64,000 nt of DNA from Gryganskiella cystojenkinii (lineage: Eukaryota > Mortierellomycota > Mortierellomycetes > Mortierellales > Mortierellaceae). Under the pieces are notes generated by a model. It had not been told where the DNA came from. It did no database searches and was given only the letters and a program-made list of their open reading frames with translations. Each line of letters starts with the position of its first letter. Position 1 is the stretch's first letter. This document shows, one piece after another, positions 54,717-64,000 of the stretch. The stretch covers positions 1-64,000 of the forward strand of contig JAAAIG010000047.1 in NCBI GenBank assembly GCA_015852425.1. Direction: 5' to 3'. Position numbers and translations under genes: made by a program.

Positions 54717-57373
54717 CGTGTATTTAAAAGGAGAGAGAAAGGTGGTTGTTGATTTGGACTGTGGTATTGGGGTATCGGCTTTTATATGTGGTTTTCGTCA
54801 AGTACGGGACAAAGCGCGGCTGATAAAAAGAGAGGAGTGCAAATCCACTTGGGGTGACGAAACAGCTGAAGGGGGGATAGGGAGAGGATTGCTTAGGCGA
54901 AGTTCCTCTGATTCTTTGACTCTGCCTCCAATTGCAAATCTATTCTTGTCCTTTGTGGATTTTCTCTGATTCAATTAACCGGACAGGGTCATGAATAAAG
55001 ATCGACTATTGACTATTGCCGTCATCAGTAAAGAGTATGGTAATGTAGGAACCAGAACGAGAGAGAGAGAGAGAAATGTTAGCCAATGGTAGGTGAGTTC
55101 CATATCCAGATCCAGAAAAAGGGGAGTAATTCGTTCCGTTATGACGGGGCTGCTGAAAATGGTTGTATGTGATCCCATCTTGAGCTGTCCAAGAAAACAG
55201 GATACTGCAAGGGGGTTCTTGGGGCATCAAAGAAAACAAAGAGAAAGAGACGAGAACGGCATAGAGTGGGTAAAGATAGGAGAGGGGGTGGTGAACTTCA
55301 AAAGGGGAGTTGAGGCCAGAAGAGAAGAGAAGAAAAAGAGAAACAGAGGGTGAGAAAGGGCAACTGTTGTGAGGGCGACAGTGAAGCAGCGGCAAAAAAA
55401 CACGGCTTCTTTTTCGTGTAATGTTCACGTGCAGAAAACAGACGCGATTTTTCACGAAAGAGACACGTTTTGGATCGTTGCCAACAGGCAGTGGCGAATC
55501 CCTGAGGTGGAGGAGGAAAGAAGGTCTTTGGCGAATATGCCGAAGGAATAACGCACACTGAGGCAAAACAAAAAAGAAAAAAGTTGGAAAGGGATAGAAG
55601 AAAGAGAGTGAAGTGGTCATAGATCGAAAAAAGAAGAAACAGATCGTTGGCCCAGAGTCGCAGAAGACGTAGCCAAGAGACGGTGGTGGAGGGGAGGGGG
55701 CACATCTGGAGTGTCATTGAAAGAATTTTAAGCGAGAGCTAGAAACAAAGAGATAGAGAGGTGGCCTGAGAGCAAAAGTCAATGTTTCTCAAGGCTGGGC
55801 GAAGGCGATTTCTGTTTGGTTTCTGTTGCTTTTGTGTTACCTTGACGACGGAGTCCTTGGAAACGCTACAGATGACCTGAACGATGGAAGAGAGGAAGTA
55901 TAATGAAGGAATGAAGGAATGGGGAAGGGTCTTTGGAATGCAATCAGGTCGAGAGGAGTTACGTGGGAGGGGACGCAGACAGCTCGAAGTGCCGTTTTTG
56001 CCAAGGAAAGAAGGTGAGAGCGACTTCTGTGCGAGCGAGTTGAAGGAAAGAAAGGAAAGAGAGATGGTGAACAACCGAGTGGATAAGCAGAAGCCAATCA
56101 TGATTCATGTGAATGGTTGGTCATGAAAGCATCGCTTTTTTTTGTTCATTCAATTGCCTTTGTGCGAATGTCAAGGGGGTGGAGTGGGGGGCAAAAGCAG
56201 ACTGTTGCAGGAGCGTGGACGTCGCTTTTGGGGGGGCTTCCTTGGCTTGCTTCCTCTTTCCTGTCTTTGCGGTCTGTGCATCGCGCAATTGTATCACACA
56301 AGAAAAGACCAATAGTGCTCTTTGTCGTCTCTTATTTTTGCGTGGGGAAATGACGGCTGGTCCATGTCATTTTTGTCCTCGGAGCGCGTGTGTGCAATGA
56401 CCTGTATCAGTCTGTGGTGCTCAAGGCAGGTTGTCCTTCGCAATTTGCAAACAACCATGCACTCTTGGTTTGTTTGTTTTCTTCGCGGGATATTTCTTAT
56501 TCAAGACGTGCAAAAGTGCCACTATGCCTATCGATCGAAGGTCCTTTCTCTTTTCGTCACAGACAAACAGCTCCTTCCTCCATCGGGGTGTATGTGATGC
56601 ATAGATCACTTTCAGGAGATAGCAAAAAGAGACTCGAAGGGGTTAGGGCTCTTTTTTTTTTTTTTACTTCCGGCCACTTTTTTTGAAATTTCTTGGACAG
56701 CAACGGATCATTGAAACGGTCATGGCCAAGGCTGGTATTTTCTTCCTGTTTTCTGATGGTTATTGAGGGGCGAAAATGGGACGGTGCCAACTCCTTTCAA
56801 GGTGCCGAACGAGGTATGGCTCTTCGATGCAGTTCAAAAGAAAAACAGCTCTTTGAAAAAGAGCAATTGCGAGAACTCGAGAAAGTGCACACTCTTCGCT
56901 TCAAAGAACCTTGACAAGAACATTTTTTGGCGAGAGAGAAGTGATAGCTCGAGTGAAAAGAAAAGAGAAAGAATGCCCAGGAGCACAGAACTGCTTCGGC
57001 AATGAAGAAGAGTCCAAAGTCACCGCTGTCTTTTTCTTTTTTTTGCTCCCCTGAATGTGTCAAGTCATTCCGATCTCTTTATTTGTGATTGTTTTTTGAT
57101 CAGATCATGACCACTGGAAAATGAAGGTGGGACAAAAAAAGTACTGCATGTAGTAGAAAGTAGCTTTTATCGTTGACAAAGGTCATCCTCTCTTTGGTCT
57201 TGACGGTATGCAAATGGGATGGAAGTTGTCGGTACGTCACGGAGAAACCTTAATGTGCGTTTGGTGGCAAATTTGAGACCAAGGTGGGTGTGGACATATT
57301 CATTCCGACGCAAGAATACATTTCCTCCTCCTATTGCATCCAAAATCCCCATTTTCACATTACTCTGATCACC
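54717..57373. other. 2.66-kb divergent intergenic region, no gene recognised
   Basis: The longest empty stretch in the window, between the kinase start (minus) and CutC start (plus). It is rich in GA/purine tracts on the plus strand (54820-55700 and 55880-56070) and T-runs (56650-56672). Many frames exist on both strands but are simple-sequence and lack splice logic or recognisable motifs. One CACGTG site lies at 55426 and a TTTGCTC at about 57042. It may hold long leaders, a non-coding RNA or a fast-evolving gene that I cannot see. Confidence 0.5.
55426..55431. promoter_or_regulatory. CACGTG E-box in the kinase/CutC intergenic region
   Basis: GTTCACGTGCAG; reads CACGTGAAC on the minus strand, 710 bp upstream of the kinase start. 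More distant than the other five sites. Confidence 0.3.
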
Positions 57374-59118
57374 ATGGCACCCATTTTTGAAGTATGATTG
57401 CGAATAGGCTTTTACTCTCTGTTTTTCTCTCGAATTTCATCTTGTTCTGACCTTTTTCTCTTGCTTTCTCTCCCTCTATCTCTTGTCAACGAAATTGTTA
57501 GGTCTGTCTCGACAGCGTGGCGTCGGCCCTTATCGCAGGTACCTCAAACTGAAGTGCGGGGATGTTAGCAGACGAGGTCCTTTTCACTGTGAACATTTTC
57601 GGGTGCCGTTTTAACTTGCTCACCTTCGGTCGTTGGACTCTACTCACGTTTTTTAGAGGCAACCGGAGGTAGTAGAATCGAGCTCTGCGCTGGACTGATG
57701 GAAGGAGGTATCACTCCCTCGGCAGGTAAATAACAGCAAATTTCCAATCGATAGAATATTTTCTCGGCATATCCATTTGATTCAGTTCGAACCCTCCAAC
57801 GTCAGCGATCGTTTTTTTCTATATTTTTTTTTTTTATTTTTTATTTTTTTTTTTTTGCTTTAGGACTGATTTCTACGGTTAAGGCCAAAACGACATTGCC
57901 GATCATGGTACCCCGATTTTTCTTGTTTAATGGTGACGCCAATGGCGATAGGTTATCATCTAATGACGGTTTCTAAAACACTCTCCACAACTCGACCGCA
58001 TTATGGAAGCATAGGTCATGATTCGTCCCAGGTAGTACTTGGTGCAGCCTTCCTGGCGCGTTTCGAAACGCATCTCTTTAAAGCCGTATATTAACGGGTT
58101 ATTTAAATGTTCTAGAGGAGGAGATTTTTGCTACGATGATGACGAGTTTGAGGCGATGCTCGAGGATATCAAGGTATATCTGGAAACGCATTTAATTGCC
58201 TGATGATCAGTCGGTAGAGTCTCCTTTCGCCGATCACAAATTATTTTTGACGCGATGACGTATTTACGTTCAATCATCCTCTAGCTCTGCCACAAGCTCA
58301 AAGTCCATGGTGTCGTCTTCGGTGTGCTTCTGCCTAACGGATCCGTCGACAGCGACCGTACCAGGAAGTAATGTGAACAACTTGTAGACGGTTGCTATGA
58401 GAGAGTCCCCGGAAGGAGTTCTCAAACGCAGATTGGAAAATACTTACCCTCGTACTTCCGTTTCGCTAAAATAGACTCGTGGAGGCGTCCAAGCCAATGC
58501 AAGGTATGACGCCAGACTGAATCGGGAACTTTTTTGACGATCGTACCTGCGTATTGTCGTGGTGAAAAGAATGCAGGAGATCCAACAGTACTAAAAATGT
58601 ACATTTGTTTTGTCCAAACAAACAACAGTGACTTTCCATCGAGCTTTTGATATGGTCAGGGACCCATACCAGGCATTGGAGGACATTATCGCTATTGGCG
58701 GCATTCAGAGGATCTTGACCAGTGGGTGTGAGCGATCAGCCTACGAGGGACTCGACACACTGGTGGAACTTTCGAAGCGGGCTCGAGGAAGGATTATCAT
58801 TTTACCCGGTGCTGGTAAATGTGTAGCACCTTCCTTTTTGCAGGTTAAACATAAAAATGCATTCGCGTAGCATGAATACTTAAAGCCCTATATTTTTTTT
58901 CTCTCTTTTTAAAATCAGGTATCTCTGAACGCAACGTCAATAAGATCGTATCGGCGATGAACGCAACCGAGGTCCACGTGGGGGCAGGAGGTACCAAGGA
59001 ATCCAAGATGGAGTTCAGGAATCCGTATTGTTCGATGGGCTATGCGATCTCTGCTCCTGAATACGCTCTCAAGATCACCAGTGAAAGCAAATTGGGAGGC
59101 ATGCTTCAAAAGTTTTAA
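57374..59118 (+). CDS. CUTC: CutC copper-homeostasis family protein
   Basis: Ten exons: 57374-57391, 57502-57538, 57657-57725, 57864-57907, 58015-58031, 58116-58173, 58285-58367, 58475-58503, 58629-58814, 58919-59118 (246 residues, typical length). It is a TIM-barrel cytosolic protein linked to copper handling. The family order is complete: VCLDSVASALIAEATGGSRI, ELCAGLMEGGITPSAGLIST, VMIRPRGGDFCYDDDEFEAM, HGVVFGVLLPNGSVD, VTFHRAFDMVRDPYQAL, RILTSGCERSAYEGLDTL, GRIIILPGAGISERNV, EVHVGAGG. Exon 5 is 17 nt and exon 8 is 29 nt; both are needed to restore the conserved VMIRPRGGDF and the link into VTFHRAF. The biochemical role of CutC is debated, so the copper link is family knowledge only. Confidence 0.93.
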
Positions 59119-59256
59119 TGGATCGATAAAAAAAAATCTACTCTGTCGCATTCTCTTCGTTTTGGGCATGAGTCGTAAATAATAATTATTAAAGTGAGTA
59201 AAATTCTTGTTGGTCTATCTGTGTTGCTCATTTCGAGACCCTCTTCAGTTTTTAAA

Positions 59257-62200
59257 TTAATGGATCCGGCCATTTTCAATCTCGTCAATCATCTGTTCAT
59301 ATTCCTTCAAACGAGACGGACTTCTGTCGCTAAAGGAATGGGTATCCTTGGGCTCGGATGCTGTTGTCGTAGAACCCTTTGTTGTTGGCTGGCGAAGCTT
59401 GGACAAGTAATCTTCCTCGTGTTCGTCCTCACTATCATCACTGTAGTTGTAAAAGTTGCTGTGCTGTTGTTGTTGTTGGCCTGGGAATTGGTAGGACGAC
59501 ACAGGAGGTTGTTGTGGTCGTTGAGATGGTGGAGGCGGCAGAGATCCTTTGGGAGAGGACGATCCCTGGAAACCAGCGGCTGCGGTGTTGTTCCAAGGAA
59601 CTTTGAGCATTTCTAACTCTGCAGAAAGCGGAGGAAACGAACGGAATGTTAGAATGATAGTGAAACAACTTAAAATTCAAAAGCTAAAATGATCAACAAA
59701 CGTGATAATTACCTCGCGTGATCGAGTCTACAGAGTCGCGGTTGTTGGAGGCAGCGCCTTGTTGCCCCTCTTCGTCATCATACCCGGAGCTATACTGGTT
59801 CTGGCGGTGTTGCTGCTGCTGCTGCTGCTGCTGCTGTCGTTGTTGATGATACTGCTCGTACTCATCATCATTGTCATCACTACTGTCATCTTCAGCGTCA
59901 ATCTGCTGGTGTTGTTTTTGTTGTTTTTGTTGTTTTTGTTGTTGATGTTGATGGTACGAGTTCGAATCCTCCTCATCGCTCAATTCTCCATAATAGCGCA
60001 TTTGTGAGCTGGCAGGAGACGCAGACGGAATTGCAGAAGGAACAGAGCCAGTTGAGGCGCCAAGTTGAGCAGGGCTGCCACGGTTACTGCTGGCGTTGCT
60101 GTTGCTTCCACTTAGGTTCTTGACGTTGTTCAGCAATCGGTTGACATTCGTCAAGGGAGCAACCGAACCCAAAGGAGAGGAAGTTGAAGGACCAGCAGGG
60201 GCCGATCGAGACGTGGAAGCAGATGTCACTGGTGCAGGAGGAAGGGACGACTTGGGCGAGGAGGCCATTAAACTGGCGCTGCTCATTACATTCAGTTGTT
60301 GATGGATACCGGCAAGGCTGTCCGAGTTGAAGGGCGAATTTGGCAGGGAGGATCCGCCTGCAACGCTGCCATTGCCCTGCATGTTCTCCAAGAGCAAAGT
60401 CACTTTCTTCTCTGACTCTGAAAGACGGGCCTCAAGGACAGAGTTATCGCCCTCTAGGATTTGGATTGTCTCCTGAGCACGTTTCAAACGCTGCTCAAGG
60501 TCGGTTCGTTGTTGCTCCAACTGTTTCAATGCAGCCTCGGATGCGGCAGCGTTCTGTTTCGAAGACGAAGCGGAGGCGGCAGCTTCAACGGCAGCGGCCT
60601 GAGCTTGGAGGGCATGGCCAAGTTGACTCTCGAGATGTTCGTTCTGTTCTGAAGCCTCATCCAGCTCTATTTGCTTCTTCTGGAGTTTCTCCTGAACCTG
60701 ATGGATCTCGGTCACGAGTCGCTCCACGTCTGACTGAAGCTGGTGTTCTTGCTTCAAACTGTTGGTCTTCAAGACCTCGGCCTGATCTTGCATTGATTCA
60801 AGTTCGTCCGCAATAGCCTCGTTCAAGCTCTCGACTTCCTGCAAACGCTCCGTGATCGAAATCACCTTCTGGGAGAGGTCAGCGGAGTGCATCTCAGATT
60901 CCATCAGACGATTCTGAAGGTCGTTGGTCTGTGAAGAAAGTTCTCGGCGTTCCTCATCCCAATGCAATTGCAACATTTGAACACGCTCATCTTCGTCCTC
61001 CTTGCCACCACAGCGGGCATGTTCGTCCTGGAGGGTTTTCAATTCAGCGTCCACCAGATCCTTCTCCTTCATGGTTGCCTCAAGATCGTTTTTGATCTTG
61101 CGGAGCAGAAAGCCTGTCTTTTCGGAATGTTGGATCGTGGCCTGTCTCTGAGCCTCAAAGGTCTCGAGCTGTTGAGCAAACTTGGCCTGTCGGTCTTCCA
61201 GTTCCTGTTCCAGTTCCAAAACACGGTCCTCGGCATCTTGAACACGTTGTTCCATAGTTGCTGCATACTCCCCTGTGCCGCGGTTACGAGCTTGAAGGAC
61301 CAGATCATCTGCTAGGAGACCCTTCTCCCGCATGACATCCTTCAAAAAACCCAGTTGAACTTCATGATCCTCCAGAGCCTTCACCTTGGCCTGTAACTCT
61401 TGCTCTGTCTGACTGAGCCCACTCCTGAGCTGAGCAGCACCCTCACGCTCATGCGAAAGTTGTTTTTGAAGGGAGATGGTCTCGGTACGGGCTTGCATCG
61501 AGGACTGTTCCAACTTGGAGAGCTCAATCATTGCAGTGGCTAATTCCGAAGCAGACTTTGTCGCAGCCGCCTGAGAGTTTGTGTGCAGTCTCTTCAACGA
61601 GCCCAACTCTGTCTCGAGTTCAGAGACTCTTGATACTGTGCTCAAGATGGCGATACTGTCGTGCTTGCGTGCGGCCGACTTTTCGTTCGTGGCGGAACCT
61701 GCACGAGGATTAAAGGCATCCAATCCGTCCTCGACGAGTTTCCGGAGCGTGATGACTTCATCCTTGGAGACTTGGCATCGGGTTTCGAGCTCCTCGACCT
61801 TAGCCAAAAGCCTTTCGGATTCAGCTCGGAACCGGTTCGCATCCGCAGTGAGTTCGAATCGGACACTCTCAAGCTGTTCAATCCTTTCCGCGGATTCGTC
61901 CGCACGGGCCTCAGCGCGCATGGCACGCTCGTTTGCGGCAGAGTAGGCCATCTGAGTGCGCTCAAGAGCCTTTTCGTGTTGTTCTACTTGTTGCTTTAGA
62001 CTAGTAACTTTTTGCAAGAGTCCCGAGGACTGGGACTGATGGCCAGAATATCCAGCCTGGGTCTCTGCCAATTGTGCCTGCAAGTCTCTCGAGTCCGCCT
62101 CAGCCTTAGCAGCCCTGCTGTGAAGTGAGGTCAACTCGGCCAGCGCTCGAGTATGAGCGGATTGAGCCTGCTCGGCCAAAAGGACCGAGCCAGTGGAGCG

Positions 62201-64000
62201 TTCCTCGGCTGCGATTTTTGCGGCACGTTCCTGATCCAGGATCTCCTGGGTCTTGAAGTGCTGCGACTCCAAGGCTTCAAGTTCGTTCAGCGCCGCAGTC
62301 AATCGTTTTTCCAGATCTTGAGCTCGATCGGTCTCCACGCGCGCTAGCGCGCCAGGATCCTCTTGAGCATTGGACAAGGACGAGACCTTGGCCTTGAGAT
62401 ACGCCGCCTCTTGAAGAGCACCGGTACGGATGCGCTCAGCCTCTTTGATCTTGCCCGAGGCAGCATGTGCCTGCATCGCGATCGACATCTAAACAAAAAA
62501 AAGGGAGTGAGATGAACATTCTATTCGGACCAAATTGTTTTCATGCCAAGGATGCCATTATATAAAATCAAAAAAAAACTGATCCTTTACCTTTGCACTT
62601 TTAAGCTCTTCTCTGACACGGATCAAGGCCTGGGTGAGCTTGAGTTGTTGCCCCTGCAAGTGCTCATTCTCCAACTCCTGCTCCAAATCAGCCATGGACA
62701 AGCGTCTGTCCTGTAATAGACTAGATTCGGATCCATCTGAGTTGTTTCCGCTCTTTGACGCCCTCGCAAGGATCACCTCGGTCAACAACCAGTGCTCACG
62801 CTTCTTCATTTTGTCAATTTCGTCTTCCCGTTCCTTGGCGATCGATCGAAGCTGTTCATTCTCTTCCAAGGCTGCACCGGCCTTGGACTCAAGGGACTTG
62901 ATCTTCGCCAGATCTGCAGTTGAAGAACGGGCGTTAATGGAGTCTGAGGTGATGATTGGAGACGATGGTGCTGCAGGCAAAGGACCATTCGAGCCTCGAC
63001 CAGGAGGGAACCGTCCCGGTCCCGGAGAAGCAGATCGATCCAGGGTTAGAGGGCCTGGAATAGGGGTAGAGGAACCGACTGAATGGGGTGGTGGCGGAGG
63101 CGGGTTCGACTTTCGATCACCGCCAGGAGGAATCGATCCTGAAACTGGAGGTGAAGGTGTAGTCGGAGGTGGGGGTAGGTTTCCGCTGCGCATGCCGCCG
63201 ATCGAGGAGACCTGGGGAGAAGGAGAGTTGGGGGCTCCGACAGCAGAGGTAGGTGGTGGTGGAGGTGGGGGCGAGAGAGGACCTGAAGATACAGAAGGTG
63301 ATCCTGGAGGAGGAACATAGGAGCCGCTATTGCTGTTGGAGTTCGGCGTGATGGCCTCCATCGCATAAGGATTAACGTCTTCCTCAGGCGCAACGTTCGA
63401 TTGTTGGTTTCCATTGAGTGTTGGTGGAGGCACGAAGGCAGTGTTTCTGCGATCTGGTCGGTTAGGTCCGTTGGTCTCTTCAATAGTATTGTTGAGCTGA
63501 CGGGGTGTCGAGGGAGGGCTGCTGGGTGAGACGTTGATCACACGGAGAGGCGAGGGTGCGGGTCCACTCGACGTCGGTGTCGAGGGCATCTGATGCATAG
63601 TCCTCCTATTTGTATTGGGATTGTTCACAGGACTGGCTGTGCCGACCACGGCACCTCCATATCCTCCCTGGAAGTCTTCCTTGAGTGTTTGTCGTCGAGT
63701 CGCAATAGACAAGCCCTCGGCCTGGTAATCCGTCCCGGACATGCCAGAATTGCTATTGTTGCTCTGGAACCCACTGCTAGCACCACGAGGTGGTGGCGCT
63801 CCTAGAGTTGTCAAGGGTCGTTGTCCGAGTTGAGGATTCATCAACTGGCTGGTCTGTTGAGATATGCTTATGTTGTTCATCGATCCTTGTCTCTCCGGCG
63901 GTCCAAAGGTTGCCGGTGAAGCTGGTCGTTGAGTAAGGCGACGATCTGGTCTGTCAGGTCTGTCAGGTCGCTCGGGCGCTCTTGGAGGAGCTGAACCACG
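59257..64000 (-). CDS. Tea1/Kel1-like cell-end protein, C-terminal part (gene continues past the right edge)
   Basis: Partial: the frame is open at 64000. Exons visible: 64000-62589 (approx.), 62488-59714 (approx.) and 59613-59257. The N-terminal visible part is Pro/Ser/Asn-rich with polyproline (SGPLSPPPPPPP). It is followed by DEIDKMKKREHWLLTEVILA, similar to the conserved KKREAWM...LASKSG block of fungal kelch polarity proteins, then ~700 residues of coiled coil (IKEAERIRTGALQEAAYLKA; VITLRKLVEDGLDAFNPR) and a Gln/Ser/Asp-rich tail. In fission yeast Tea1 this part mediates oligomerisation and delivery of polarity factors on microtubule ends. The kelch propeller would lie beyond the window, so the family call rests on the coiled-coil half only. 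Confidence 0.6.
59805..59955. repeat. CAG/CAA-rich Gln repeats in the cell-end protein
   Basis: Two Gln-coding tracts on the minus strand: nine TGCTGC-type triplets at 59811-59838 and a GTTTTT-spaced TTG repeat at 59912-59945 (coding KQQKQQKQ). In frame, so length changes would be tolerated. Confidence 0.8.

Noticed and set aside
55006..56101. ORFs of 120-204 residues, such as the minus-strand frame 55006-55620
   Set aside because: Composition follows the GA/CT bias of the region; no motif, no plausible start context and no matching exon partners.
57042..57048. TTTGCTC upstream of CutC as a copper-response (Mac1-type) element
   Set aside because: A single seven-base match inside a T-rich run, with no second copy nearby; easily expected by chance.

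Overview
The window is a gene-dense stretch of a filamentous fungal nuclear genome. Genes are split by short GT-AG introns (mostly 60-110 bp), both strands are used, intergenic gaps are usually 150-500 bp, and several products are fungal in type (Sfp1-like factor, NTE1 with fungal architecture, kelch/Tea1-like cell-end protein). Protein composition (Gln/Asn/Ser-rich linkers, many small exons) suggests an early-diverging Mucoromycota lineage such as Mortierellaceae; this placement is an inference from general impression, not from a marker search. No bacterial genes, CRISPR arrays, rRNA or tRNA genes were found. A run of exactly 1000 N (40423-41422) is an assembly gap.

Layout. 1-2300 is gene-poor and holds a decayed Ty3/gypsy (chromovirus) integrase tail with its chromodomain. 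2347-4493 (+) is an Sfp1-like zinc-finger regulator. On the minus strand follow GPI1/PIG-Q (4986-7804), a small two-helix membrane protein (7905-8384), an unrecognised nuclear-looking coiled-coil protein (8625-10482) and heat-shock factor HSF1 (10758-13171). HSF1 is divergent from the tRNA thiolase CTU1/NCS6 (13451-14891). Then come a membrane-anchored alpha/beta hydrolase (minus), a kelch type I membrane protein (plus), an adenylate-kinase-like protein, a YogA-type oxidoreductase and two unrecognised proteins (all minus). An AP-1/2 beta adaptin (29124-32139, plus) and a DOMON-domain surface protein (32485-35043, plus) are followed by mitochondrial GatA (minus), fumarylacetoacetase (plus) and the tail of a UDP-glucose 4-epimerase cut by the gap.

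After the gap: NTE1 lysophospholipase (41796-46710, minus), cytosolic isoleucyl-tRNA synthetase (47065-50678, minus), RPB4 (50975-51836, plus), a YANK/STK32 protein kinase (52028-54716, minus), a 2.66-kb empty spacer, the copper-homeostasis protein CutC (57374-59118, plus, ten tiny exons) and the C-terminal half of a Tea1/Kel1-like coiled-coil protein that runs off the right edge (minus).

These are mainly unrelated housekeeping genes rather than one pathway cluster. I found no convincing wholly new system. The most useful leads are: an apparent one-base break in a T7 run that hides a cytoplasmic tail on the DOMON protein; a recurring CACGTGA E-box in six intergenic regions; an unknown two-helix protein immediately upstream of GPI1; the HSF1/CTU1 shared promoter; and four unrecognised genes or gene fragments. 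Exon coordinates were worked out by eye and checked by reading-frame arithmetic where listed; introns are predictions, not transcript data.
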